Positions 1-8,356 are shown, counted from the stretch's first letter. The stretch: 34,561 nt of DNA from Oscillospiraceae bacterium (GCA_016296505.1 JAEDJD010000023.1:1-34561), one strand, 5' to 3'. The notes: generated from the sequence alone by a model not told the origin. Numbers and translations: made by a program.

Positions 1-315
1 CAGATAGCCGATACCGTCAACGGCAATGACTGAGCCATGAAACAGGATAGTATCATAATCAATCATTTTATCCGCTATTTTCCGGTAAACAGCCAGTGTT
101 TCAAGGTAATCATCACTGAAATTTCTTATCGGAATGCCTTCCTTTATATCTTCATTTCGTGATTTGTTACCTTCGTATTCTATATCTTTTCGTGTTGTTC
201 TTATAGAAAAATCAGCAGTTCCGCTATATCTGTAGTCAGCACAAAGCTCATGCACCTTTGAATATACAGACTCCATGGCAATTATCCTGCCGGCTATCTT
301 ATATGTACCTTTCAT
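1..315 (-). CDS. HprK-like (HPr kinase C-domain-like) protein, partial: N-terminal 105 codons only
   Basis: The frame runs off the left edge, so only the first 105 residues are visible. They contain an ETLAVYRKIADKM segment followed by DTILFHGSVIAVDGIGYL. That layout, a beta strand with FHGS then a short loop leading to what should be a P-loop, is typical of HprK-like ATP-binding proteins that sit in peptide-modification clusters of Firmicutes. The expected P-loop lies outside the window, so the assignment rests on pattern memory. The ATG follows the TAG of the lipoprotein gene by 3 bases, so the two are probably translationally coupled. It is the most downstream visible gene of an operon with a GLUG surface protein and a 36-aa peptide. 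Family members are thought to phosphorylate or otherwise act on peptides; the substrate here is unknown. Confidence 0.55.
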   Translation of the reverse strand, partial: MKGTYKIAGRIIAMESVYSKVHELCADYRYSGTADFSIRTTRKDIEYEGNKSRNEDIKEGIPIRNFSDDYLETLAVYRKIADKMIDYDTILFHGSVIAVDGIGYL

Positions 316-318
316 AAC

Positions 319-831
319 CTATTTCACCGGAATTATAGGCAGTTCAATTACACCGCCGGTGTTTTTTTCTGTTTCTGCACTTGTCGTCTGTTCCTCTGTA
401 TCAGTTAAGGCGGTAGTTGTTTTCACTGTTGCAGTGTTTTTTTCTGTATTTGATGTCTGTGTTTTCGTTTCGGTTGAAGCGTCAGTATTTTTTTCCTGTG
501 CAGTGTTTTTTTCGGCTTTATTCGATTCAAGGCCTGTTTCTTCCTTAATAATCGGCAACTCGCCCTCATTATCGTTTGTTCCTTTTATGCCAGCTTCGAT
601 TTCATTCACTTCTTTATCTGTATCATTGCTTTCATTTTTATCATCAACGAAAGCAGAAGTCTCATTTGAATATTCGGCTGTTTTATCAGAAATCTCTGAT
701 GCTGACGTTTCGGAAGAGGTTTGTGTTACCGCACATTCTCCCTTTTCTGTCACTGATGTATCTGATTCATCTTCAGAACAGCCCGCAAATAAAAGTGATG
801 CTGCAATCAGAACAAATATAATTCTTTTCAA
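319..831 (-). CDS. Small lipoprotein with two ELPII motifs, one at its C-terminus
   Basis: 170 aa, unknown function. A TTG start at 831 is chosen because an AGGAG box lies about 10 bases before it. Residues 1-18 form a lipoprotein signal ending in LLFAGC, so Cys18 should be lipidated and the protein held outside the membrane. The rest is a low-complexity, Ser/Thr/Glu-rich linker with no obvious fold (NTEKNTATVKTTT-type repeats), as in a cell-wall spacer. What stands out is the motif ELPII, seen near residue 92 (GELPIIKEE) and again at the very end (IELPIIPVK). The two 36-aa peptides in this window end in the nearly identical NELPI(V/I). It sits between one of these peptides and the HprK-like gene. 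A shared recognition tail is inference. Confidence 0.7.
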   Translation of the reverse strand: MKRIIFVLIAASLLFAGCSEDESDTSVTEKGECAVTQTSSETSASEISDKTAEYSNETSAFVDDKNESNDTDKEVNEIEAGIKGTNDNEGELPIIKEETGLESNKAEKNTAQEKNTDASTETKTQTSNTEKNTATVKTTTALTDTEEQTTSAETEKNTGGVIELPIIPVK

Positions 832-855
832 TTACAAAATCTCCTTTTTTCAAAA

Positions 856-883
856 CAAGCACTGCGGTTTAATGCAGTGCTTG
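856..883 (-). terminator. Perfect 10-bp hairpin between the peptide and lipoprotein genes
   Basis: CAAGCACTGC at 856-865 is complementary to GCAGTGCTTG at 874-883 with an 8-base loop. On the minus strand it is followed by only TTTTG, so it may be a partial terminator or an mRNA-stability element that lowers expression of the lipoprotein and kinase relative to the peptide. On the plus strand a T6 run follows, but no plus-strand gene needs it. Confidence 0.45.
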
Positions 884-904
884 CTCTGTATTTTTTAGTT
901 GTGC

Positions 905-1015
905 TTAAACAATTGGCAGTTCGTTTTCGTCAGAGATAATATCGCTTGTAGTAATAACGTCCTCGCATTCAAATTCCACTACCTCAATTTCAGGTGAAAT
1001 GTATTTTTCTTTCAC
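905..1015 (-). CDS. 36-aa acidic peptide ending in NELPIV (copy 1 of 2)
   Basis: Too short for routine gene calling. A GTG start at 1015-1013 has AAGGAGGT about 6 bases upstream, and that box begins immediately after the stop codon of the 1797-aa surface protein, so the genes share an mRNA. The product begins MKEKYISPEIEVVEF, continues with CEDVITTSDI and ends ISDENELPIV. The second copy at 7250-7360 differs at only a few positions, mostly near the N-terminus, and many DNA differences are synonymous, so the protein is under selection. It has no signal peptide, one Cys and several Thr/Ser. Families of similar short Clostridia peptides with a PEIEVV...EDVITTS pattern exist but I know no assigned function. 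A modified-peptide precursor or a small exported factor are both possible. Confidence 0.75.
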   Translation of the reverse strand: MKEKYISPEIEVVEFECEDVITTSDIISDENELPIV

Positions 1016-1030
1016 GGTAAGACCTCCTTT

Positions 1031-4000
1031 TTATGCTGGATTATATGCAAGTGCATTCTGGTTGTAGATATAAAGTGCTTTCACAAGATTTTTCAGGTTA
1101 TCATCTGTTGAATCACTGTCCAGAACCTTATTCACATAGCTGAGAGCAGAGTAATTTGTGATTACTTCTTCGCCATTTACACTTACACTAAATGATGTTC
1201 CAAGCTTTTTTGCGCTGATGTTCTGAATGTCAATGTAGTAATATCCCTGCTTTGCATCAGGTTCTACTGATTCGCCGTCAACAGTGAATGCAAAGTTTGC
1301 AATATTCTGTCCCTCTGCAAGCTTGAAATAATGTCTGATAGTGGTTTCAGATTCAAGAATAAGGCTTGAACCGTAATAGCTTATGCCTTCGGGCATTGCA
1401 ACTGTAAAGTCATAAACACTCAGATCGTCTGCAATAGTCTGCTCTGCAACAGTTCCATTGCTGAAGAATGCCTTAGCTGCATTACCGTAAGCACTCATGG
1501 AATCTGCAAGATTTTTGAGGGATTCGTTATCAGTTTCACTGAGTTCATCAAGATATTTTGAAACGGAAACTGTAACATCAATTTTATCGTTCACAGTAAA
1601 ATTAATACTTTTGTCCATATCCTTGGCAGCTACATTGTAGGTAAAAACATACAGTCCATCTTTATTTTTAACGCCTGTAACACCGCCGATAGTTGTATTC
1701 CACTCATAAGAATCATCAGCCGAAACGTAAATGTTAAAGCCTATCGTTCCGTCAAGAGAAGCACTCTGACCATAAACAATAATATCATTTGCAAAGGCTG
1801 ACTGGTCAACATTTGCAAGAACCTTTTTGCTGCCTAAAACAGGGTAATCCTCTGCGCCTATTGTCTGTCCCCAAACTGAGCCGTCATAAATGGTTTCGCC
1901 TACTGTACAGCCCTGTGAAAGAAGATACGCTACTTCGCCGCTGTTGAACTGTACTGTAGTTTTACCAAGGACATTTTCAGAAACAGTATCATTATTATAG
2001 CCGACAGCATTTCCACTGTATTTATTGCTGTCAAAATAGCAGTTTGTGATTGTGCCGCCATTCCTTCCGCACACACCGCCGACTACAAATGAACCGTCTA
2101 CTTTTCCTGTGTTGTAGCAGTTTATGATTTTGCCACCACTCTCTCCGCACACGCCGCCGACATAAGCAGCGGCGCCAGTTGCAGTGACCTCGCCTGTGTT
2201 ATAGCAATTTGTGATTGTGCTGCCATTACCAAATCCGCACACGCCTCCAACTTTGTCTGAACCGCTGACTGTGCCTGTGTTATAGCAGTTTGTGATTTTA
2301 TCAACAAAAGATTCTCCGCACACACCACCAACTCGATTCGAACCGCTTACATTGCCTGTGTTATAGCAATTTGTGATTGGGTCGTATGTTTGTCCGCACA
2401 CGCCGCCGACATAATCTTTACCTTTGAAATAGGAATTCACAACGCCAACATTGGAAATCTCGCCGCCGCTTCCTACAAAGCCGAACAAGCCGACATAATC
2501 TATACTGGTATTATTGAAATACAATCCGCTTATGGTGTAGTTCTGTCCGTCAAAAGTGCCAGTGTATTTGTTTGAACTGTTACCGATTATCGTCCAGTCA
2601 ATCCAGCCGTCAGCCTTTGTGCCGCCACAGTTTGCAACATTACCTGTGTTCACGGTGATATCCGCTGTAAGAACTGCGTTTGCAGAAGTGTTTCCGCTGT
2701 TTACATAGTTCGCAAACCAGTAAAGCTGACCTGCATTTCCGATTTCGTAATATCCGTCTGCATTCTGTTCTGCAGGCTCATATTTGCCGCAGACAGTACA
2801 GATACCGTTTGGATAGTGATGATCAGGTCTTGAATCAGTTAACGCTGTATTGGAGTAAATCTTTTCTTTGCTCTCATCACAGTTTACATAACCATAGTAA
2901 ACTTTATAAGCACTGTCAAGAATGGGATAGGAATCAGATACGCTTAAAGGCTGACCCCATACATAACCTTCTTTTCCCTGTGAAAGAAGATACGCTACTT
3001 CGCCGCTGTTGAACTGTACTGTAGTTTTACCAAGGACATTTTCAGAAACAGTATCATTATTATAGCCGACAGCATTTCCACTGTATTTATTGCTGTCAAA
3101 ATAGCAGTTTGTGATTGTGCCGCCATTCCTTCCGCACACACCGCCGACTACAAATGAACCGTCTACTTTTCCTGTGTTGTAGCAGTTTATGATTTTGCCA
3201 CCACTCTCTCCGCACACGCCGCCGACATAAGCAGCGGCGCCAGTTGCAGTGACCTCGCCTGTGTTATAGCAATTTGTGATTGTGCTGCCATTACCAAATC
3301 CGCACACGCCTCCAACTTTGTCTGAACCGCTGACTGTGCCTGTGTTATAGCAGTTTGTGATTTTATCAACAAAAGATTCTCCGCACACACCACCAACTCG
3401 ATTCGAACCGCTTACATTGCCTGTGTTATAGCAATTTGTGATTGGGTCGTATGTTTGTCCGCACACGCCGCCGACATAATCTTTACCTTTGAAATAGGAA
3501 TTCACAACGCCAACATTGGAAATCTCGCCGCCGCTTCCTACAAAGCCGAACAAGCCGACATAATCTATACTGGTATTATTGAAATACAATCCGCTTATGG
3601 TGTAGTTCTGTCCGTCAAAAGTGCCAGTGTATTTGTTTGAACTGTTACCGATTATCGTCCAGTCAATCCAGCCGTCAGCCTTTGTGCCGCCACAGTTTGC
3701 AACATTACCTGTGTTCACGGTGATATCCGCTGTAAGAACTGCGTTTGCAGAAGTGTTTCCGCTGTTTACATAGTTCGCAAACCAGTAAAGCTGACCTGCA
3801 TTTCCGATTTCGTAATATCCGTCTGCATTCTGTTCTGCAGGCTCATATTTGCCGCAGACAGTACAGATACCGTTTGGATAGTGATGATCAGGTCTTGAAT
3901 CAGTTAACGCTGTATTGGAGTAAATCTTTTCTTTGCTCTCATCACAGTTTACATAACCATAGTAAACTTTATAAGCACTGTCAAGAATGGGATAGGAATC

Positions 4001-6424
4001 AGATACGCTTAAAGGCTGACCCCATACATAACCTTCTTTTCCCTGTGAAAGTAGATATGCAACTTCGCCGCTGCTGAACTGTGCTGCAGTTTTGCCGCCG
4101 TTTTCGTCTTCTGTTTCTGCAAGGTAATAGCAGTTTGTGATTGTGCCGCTAACGGCATATCCGCAAATACTGCCGACTTTGCTTGTTCCGCTGACAGAGC
4201 CTGTGCTATAGCAGTTTGTGATTTCGCCATAAGACTGATATCCGCATATACCGCCGATATTATTTGAACCTTTGATCACACCTTTATTATAGCAGTTTGT
4301 AATCGTGCCGCTTGCATTATATCCGCATATACCGCCTGTTTGATCACCGCCATAAATATATGAATCAACAATACCAACATTTGAAATCTTGCCTCCGCTC
4401 ATGAATCCAATCAATCCCGCATTATGTGTTGTATTGTTTTTCAGATACAGTCCGCTTACGGTGTGATTCTGTCCGTCGAATGTACCCTTGTATGAGATGC
4501 TTATGTTTTTGCCAATAGGCGTCCAGCTTCTGAAGTTGCCGCCGTTCAGCTCGCCGTTTTTATTAAGTACATTTCCATTTACTGTAATATCAGATGTGAG
4601 AATTGCATTTGCACTTCCATAGTTTGCATTGTCATTGTTTACCTTATCTGCAAACCAGTAAAGCTGACCTGCGTTACTGATTTCGTATTCGCCTATGATG
4701 TACTGTGCTGCCGGCTGATATACGCCGCAGCCTTTACAGAAACCGTTGTCATAGTTATGCACCTTTGATTCGCTGAGTTTATTGTTGGAGTAAATCTTTT
4801 CTTCGCTCTCATTACAGTTTGCAAAGCCATAATAAACCTTTTCGCCGCCTAAAACAGGGTAATTCTCTGTGCCGATTGTCTGACCCCAGACTGAGCCGTC
4901 ATAAGTGGTATCGCCAACTGTACAGCCCTGTGAAAGGAGGAAAGCCACCTCGCCGCTGCTGAACTGTGCTGTGGTTCTGCCCTCGGTATTTGTTACTGCA
5001 GCGCCATTAGCACCAATAGCTATTCCGTTAAATATTGTGCTGTCAAAATAGCAGTTTATGACTGTGCCGCCTTCATAATTATATCCGCACACGCCGCCGC
5101 CTTCATTATAAGTTTTATTTTCAATAACTGTCCCTGTTTTGTAGCAGTTTGCTATTGTGCCGCCTTTATTTACTCCGCACACGCCGCCGATAATTGCAGA
5201 AGTTCTTTTTGCAATGACTTTGCTCATGGTATAGCAGTTTTTGATAATGTTATAATTATACGCACACACGCCGCCTACATAATTATTGGCTTTGAAATAG
5301 GAATCAACAACACCTACATTATAAACACTGCCACTCTGACCTACATAACCAAACAAGCCGCTAAGGAGTGCATTTGAATCATCGAAAAACAATCCGCTTA
5401 TAATATGACAATTTCCATTAAATGTGCCCATGTATCTGTTATTATAGACTTTGCCAATAGACGTCCAGCTTGTGAAATCTCCGCTGTTTAATTCGCCATT
5501 TTCATTCAGAACATTCTGATTTACAGTAATATCCGCTGTGAGAACTGCGTTTGCACTTCCGTAGTTTGCATTGTCGTTGTTTACCTTATCTGCAAACCAG
5601 TAAAGCTCGCCGGCTGTTCCTATCTGATACACACCATTTACGTCTGTTGACGGCTCTTTTGGTGTTGTGTCTGCCAACCCGCAGCGAGTGCATATTTCGT
5701 CCACAAAATCGTGCCCTAAAGCATCTTCTGCTGGTACGTTTCTTGTTCCCTGACATAAGGGGCAATATTCAACATTATAGCCGTACTCTGTACAGGTTGA
5801 AGCGATTGTTTCGCCTGTAGCTTCCCACTGATGCTCACACAGTGTATAATCCTTCAGTGCAATCTCGCTGATCTGCAAAACGCCACCACCTGAAAGCTCT
5901 GTGACTTCCAGCTTGAAATACTGATAAAACGGAGTGGTTTCTGCTAATGTGAAATCAGTATACGTTTCATTTGCAGCCGGCAAGCCGCCGTCTGTAACAG
6001 TATCGATGACTGTCCATGAAGTGGTATCGCCCGTATAATTCATACAAGCAGAAAGTGTCCATTTCACCGGGTTTCTTCCGGAGTTATCGGCTGTATCATT
6101 ACCGGTTGCGATTGAATATGTGCTGAACTTAGCCGGTTCCGATGCCTTGAATATCACATAGGCAGAGCCGTTGAAATTAAAGCACCATTTTGTGCCTGTA
6201 TTGCCGTCGAATAAATTAGTGTATTCTTCATTGCTGTTGCCTTTGGGAGCGCCGGTTATCGCAGAAAGGGTGAAGTCATTTGTGGTGCCCTCTGCACTTG
6301 CTTTCAGTCCGAAGCTGATATTGCTGAATATTCCGCTGGGAAAATACAGCAGCATGGATAAAACCATAAGCAGACTTAGCATGATACTAAAAATTCGCTT
6401 TGAAAAACTTGTTCGTCTTTCCAT
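1031..6424 (-). CDS. Very large secreted GLUG-repeat surface protein with N-terminal discoidin-like domain
   Basis: 1797 aa with AAGGAGG before the ATG. Residues 1-44 are a signal peptide (cleavage after KASA). Residues about 50-192 resemble an F5/8-type C (discoidin) carbohydrate-binding fold. A CxxC-rich linker follows (CEHQWEATG, YCPLCQG, ICTRCG). Four modules then repeat: an AGxLYWFA header, GLUG-type repeats (VGGVCG...ITNCYNTG), a QFxSGEVAYLLSQG block and a CxxCG linker ending in YxPA. Modules three and four are identical over 355 residues (about 796-1505) because of a DNA duplication. Residues about 1540-1797 form a C-terminal domain (RHYFKLAEG, NLKNLVKALYIYN) that is also the whole mature part of the 318-aa protein at 7374-8330. 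There is no LPxTG or C-terminal membrane anchor, so attachment is unexplained. An adhesin or fibre-binding role is inference. Confidence 0.85.
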   Translation of the reverse strand: MERRTSFSKRIFSIMLSLLMVLSMLLYFPSGIFSNISFGLKASAEGTTNDFTLSAITGAPKGNSNEEYTNLFDGNTGTKWCFNFNGSAYVIFKASEPAKFSTYSIATGNDTADNSGRNPVKWTLSACMNYTGDTTSWTVIDTVTDGGLPAANETYTDFTLAETTPFYQYFKLEVTELSGGGVLQISEIALKDYTLCEHQWEATGETIASTCTEYGYNVEYCPLCQGTRNVPAEDALGHDFVDEICTRCGLADTTPKEPSTDVNGVYQIGTAGELYWFADKVNNDNANYGSANAVLTADITVNQNVLNENGELNSGDFTSWTSIGKVYNNRYMGTFNGNCHIISGLFFDDSNALLSGLFGYVGQSGSVYNVGVVDSYFKANNYVGGVCAYNYNIIKNCYTMSKVIAKRTSAIIGGVCGVNKGGTIANCYKTGTVIENKTYNEGGGVCGYNYEGGTVINCYFDSTIFNGIAIGANGAAVTNTEGRTTAQFSSGEVAFLLSQGCTVGDTTYDGSVWGQTIGTENYPVLGGEKVYYGFANCNESEEKIYSNNKLSESKVHNYDNGFCKGCGVYQPAAQYIIGEYEISNAGQLYWFADKVNNDNANYGSANAILTSDITVNGNVLNKNGELNGGNFRSWTPIGKNISISYKGTFDGQNHTVSGLYLKNNTTHNAGLIGFMSGGKISNVGIVDSYIYGGDQTGGICGYNASGTITNCYNKGVIKGSNNIGGICGYQSYGEITNCYSTGSVSGTSKVGSICGYAVSGTITNCYYLAETEDENGGKTAAQFSSGEVAYLLSQGKEGYVWGQPLSVSDSYPILDSAYKVYYGYVNCDESKEKIYSNTALTDSRPDHHYPNGICTVCGKYEPAEQNADGYYEIGNAGQLYWFANYVNSGNTSANAVLTADITVNTGNVANCGGTKADGWIDWTIIGNSSNKYTGTFDGQNYTISGLYFNNTSIDYVGLFGFVGSGGEISNVGVVNSYFKGKDYVGGVCGQTYDPITNCYNTGNVSGSNRVGGVCGESFVDKITNCYNTGTVSGSDKVGGVCGFGNGSTITNCYNTGEVTATGAAAYVGGVCGESGGKIINCYNTGKVDGSFVVGGVCGRNGGTITNCYFDSNKYSGNAVGYNNDTVSENVLGKTTVQFNSGEVAYLLSQGKEGYVWGQPLSVSDSYPILDSAYKVYYGYVNCDESKEKIYSNTALTDSRPDHHYPNGICTVCGKYEPAEQNADGYYEIGNAGQLYWFANYVNSGNTSANAVLTADITVNTGNVANCGGTKADGWIDWTIIGNSSNKYTGTFDGQNYTISGLYFNNTSIDYVGLFGFVGSGGEISNVGVVNSYFKGKDYVGGVCGQTYDPITNCYNTGNVSGSNRVGGVCGESFVDKITNCYNTGTVSGSDKVGGVCGFGNGSTITNCYNTGEVTATGAAAYVGGVCGESGGKIINCYNTGKVDGSFVVGGVCGRNGGTITNCYFDSNKYSGNAVGYNNDTVSENVLGKTTVQFNSGEVAYLLSQGCTVGETIYDGSVWGQTIGAEDYPVLGSKKVLANVDQSAFANDIIVYGQSASLDGTIGFNIYVSADDSYEWNTTIGGVTGVKNKDGLYVFTYNVAAKDMDKSINFTVNDKIDVTVSVSKYLDELSETDNESLKNLADSMSAYGNAAKAFFSNGTVAEQTIADDLSVYDFTVAMPEGISYYGSSLILESETTIRHYFKLAEGQNIANFAFTVDGESVEPDAKQGYYYIDIQNISAKKLGTSFSVSVNGEEVITNYSALSYVNKVLDSDSTDDNLKNLVKALYIYNQNALAYNPA
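1911..4051 (-). repeat. In-frame tandem duplication, two 1065-bp units
   Basis: Units 1911-2975 and 2976-4040, plus 11 bases of a third start, match wherever I compared them, including silent positions. The period of 1065 is 355 codons, so the reading frame is kept. The third boundary diverges after CCCTGTGAAAG at 4041-4051, which marks the junction homology. Confidence 0.9.
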
Positions 6425-6630
6425 AAGTGTTCCTCCTTTTAAGTATAATCAGGATATTTAATATACGCAGCTCTCGGCATTGCTGCTGTATATTATGTTT
6501 CGGCTTATCGCCAATATAAACATATTTCAGCCGAAAAATTCCTCCTCTCAGTAATGTATTGACGGCATCTTATTTATCAGCGCCTGTTTCCGCTAACTGA
6601 ACCCTGGAATTATACTTTTCCGTCAATAAT

Positions 6631-7008
6631 TCAATGCTCTCTTTCAGCACTGTATTCTCTGTATTTCGGATGAGTATATATCTGATACATCAGTCGGTAT
6701 TTCTTTCCGTGCTTTTCGGCTGTCCAGTAGGGAATCTCATCTATAAAACGCCATAATTCCGACGCGTTGGCAGGAGCTTTTTCCATGAATTCTTCTTCTA
6801 CCTTGCTCATACAATATTCAGTGGATTGAATAATCAGATCGTCGAGGTTTCCAAAATAGAAATACAAATTTCCCGAAGAAATCCCGCACGCCTCTGCAAG
6901 TCCTTTGATCCCGACGCTGCCTAATCCATGTTCCGCATAACATTCAAAGCATTTTATCATGATATGCGTTCTCTTGGCTTCATGTACTTTCACATTCATT
7001 GCACCCAT
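6631..7008 (-). CDS. TetR-family regulator, short and possibly frameshifted
   Basis: 125 aa against about 190 for the family. Residues 10-58 form a clear TetR helix-turn-helix (IKGLAEACGISSGNLYFYFGNLDDL). The ligand-binding half breaks off after a KYREYS segment. Just after that point the +1 frame reads VLKESIELLTEKYNSRVQ, which looks like a plausible continuation, so a recent frameshift is possible; that frame ends at a TAA near 6568. The start has GTGAGG about 8 bases upstream. It precedes the giant surface-protein gene in the same direction, with no terminator visible between them, so it may be the first gene of that operon and an autoregulator. The effector is unknown. Confidence 0.65.
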   Translation of the reverse strand: MGAMNVKVHEAKRTHIMIKCFECYAEHGLGSVGIKGLAEACGISSGNLYFYFGNLDDLIIQSTEYCMSKVEEEFMEKAPANASELWRFIDEIPYWTAEKHGKKYRLMYQIYTHPKYREYSAEREH

Positions 7009-7046
7009 ACAGTTACCTCACGCATCAGAATTAATTGCTTAATCCA

Positions 7047-7075
7047 ATTATATCACAAAAGAATGAATCTGTCAA
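7047..7075 (-). promoter_or_regulatory. Consensus sigma-A promoter for the TetR gene/operon
   Basis: On the minus strand TTGACA (7075-7070) is separated by 17 bases from TATAAT (7052-7047). The predicted start is about 30-40 bases upstream of the ATG at 7008. Confidence 0.75.
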
Positions 7076-7199
7076 TATGTTTGCAAAAGAATCTGATAAT
7101 ATTGTACATCACGCCCAGTGATCAAGGTCTAAAGAGAATGCAGCTCCTCCTGATGATGGTGATAATGCATAGTTTTTTCATAAATTATCCTTGATTATG

Positions 7200-7231
7200 A
7201 AAGCGAACGCCGCTTTCACGACGTCCGCTTT
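7200..7231 (-). terminator. Probable hairpin terminator after peptide copy 2
   Basis: AAAGCGAACG at 7200-7209 pairs with CGTCCGCTTT at 7222-7231, with one mismatch. It lies 18 bases beyond the peptide stop, before the next promoter. The T-tract is poor, so confidence is limited. Confidence 0.4.
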
Positions 7232-7249
7232 ACCTTTTATCTGATTCTT

Positions 7250-7360
7250 TTAAATTATCGGCAGTTCGTTTTCGTCAGAGATAATACTGCTTGTGGTAAT
7301 AACGTCCTCACATTCAAACTCCACGATTTCTATTTCCGGTGCTGTATATGCTTCTTTCAT
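7250..7360 (-). CDS. 36-aa acidic peptide ending in NELPII (copy 2 of 2)
   Basis: The ATG at 7360 has AGGTGA about 6 bases upstream, 13 bases after the stop of the 318-aa surface-protein gene, so it is the last gene of that operon. It begins MKEAYTAPEIEIVEF, continues CEDVITTSSI and ends ISDENELPII. The last 22 residues match copy 1 at 905-1015 except for one Asp/Ser exchange and the final Val/Ile. Both copies directly follow a gene that ends with the same C-terminal domain, which makes a functional link between peptide and surface protein likely. There is no signal peptide. Confidence 0.75.
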   Translation of the reverse strand: MKEAYTAPEIEIVEFECEDVITTSSIISDENELPII

Positions 7361-7373
7361 CAAAATCACCTAC

Positions 7374-8330
7374 TCAGTTCATGTATGCAATTGCTGCATT
7401 GTTGTAAAGATAAAGTGCCTTTACAAGATTTTTCAGGTTATCGCTTGTGGAATCGCTGTTCAGCGCGGCATAAGCGTAGCTCAGAGGGCTGTATGAAATA
7501 GTATATTCACCAACTGAGATATTCTGCGCTGTACCAAGACTTCCTGCGGGAATGTCGCCGTGCTGGATAAAGTAATAACCATCCTTTTCAGTCATGCCGT
7601 AAGCTGAAACGTTTGTTTCCTCTGTAACCTTGAAATAATGTCTGATTGTCGTTTTTGATTTCAGAAGCAGGGTTGAACCGTAATATTTGATTCCCTCAGG
7701 AAGCATTCCGCTTGCTGTCATTGCATATTCTGCAAGCATATCAGCTGTTACTGCTTCGATTTCGCTTGTTGCAGTCAGTTCTTCACCGCTGAAATATGCC
7801 TTTGCATAGTCACCGTAGCTGAGCATAGCCGATACCATAGCCTTTGTGGTATCATCATAGCCATTGGCTTCATCAAGGATATAATCTGCGTAGTCCCTTA
7901 CGGTATATTTGTAAACCACGCCCTCGCCGTCTGATGTGATTATCTGTGAAGTGATTGTACCGTCCATTTCCTTTGCGGCAACCTGACAGGAGAAGACATA
8001 ATATCTCTTGTCGCCAACATAAGCAATTTCCGCTTTGCTTACCATTACCTGCGGAGTATCACCGTTGGGGAGCGTAAACTGCATATATGCCTTGCCATCT
8101 GCAACAACTTCATCAGAAAGCTTCATGAAGAAATTTACACCAATATTGCCGGAAAGGCTCAGACTACAACCTGCAAGCCTGGAGCCGATTTCGTCAGCTT
8201 CGATACGGGCAATCACTTTTGTACCCTGATCAGCATATGCTGTAACAGAAGTCGAAAAGAACACAGCAATTATCGAACATATTGTTATAAGCAGCAGGCT
8301 AATACGCCTGTTTGTTCCGATCTTTTTCAT
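7374..8330 (-). CDS. Secreted protein made of the same domain that ends the 1797-aa GLUG protein
   Basis: 318 aa. Residues 1-33 form a signal peptide (ending TAYADQ). The mature part begins with SLSGNIGVNFFMKL and VAAKEMDGTI and continues with a helical YGDYAKAYFSG segment, KYYGSTLLLKSKTTIRHYFKV and a final DNLKNLVKALYLYNNAAIAY. Each block has a counterpart in residues 1540-1797 of the protein at 1031-6424. The whole protein is therefore a free-standing copy of that domain. I do not know a name for it; it recurs at the C-termini of ruminococcal surface proteins in my memory. It is third in an operon with a membrane protein and an adhesin-like protein, 26 bases from its upstream neighbour, and is followed by a 36-aa peptide gene. 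Confidence 0.75.
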   Translation of the reverse strand: MKKIGTNRRISLLLITICSIIAVFFSTSVTAYADQGTKVIARIEADEIGSRLAGCSLSLSGNIGVNFFMKLSDEVVADGKAYMQFTLPNGDTPQVMVSKAEIAYVGDKRYYVFSCQVAAKEMDGTITSQIITSDGEGVVYKYTVRDYADYILDEANGYDDTTKAMVSAMLSYGDYAKAYFSGEELTATSEIEAVTADMLAEYAMTASGMLPEGIKYYGSTLLLKSKTTIRHYFKVTEETNVSAYGMTEKDGYYFIQHGDIPAGSLGTAQNISVGEYTISYSPLSYAYAALNSDSTSDNLKNLVKALYLYNNAAIAYMN

Positions 8331-8356
8331 TTTATAATATCAAATCTCAGTTATTA

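Noticed and set aside
275..898. 207-codon plus-strand frame opposite the lipoprotein
   Set aside because: It mirrors the low-complexity Ser/Thr region of a gene with clear lipobox and ribosome site; no ribosome site of its own.
2122..4077. Duplicated short frames on both strands (69, 61 and 110 codons, twice each)
   Set aside because: They are shadows within the duplicated GLUG modules and exist only because the DNA is repeated.
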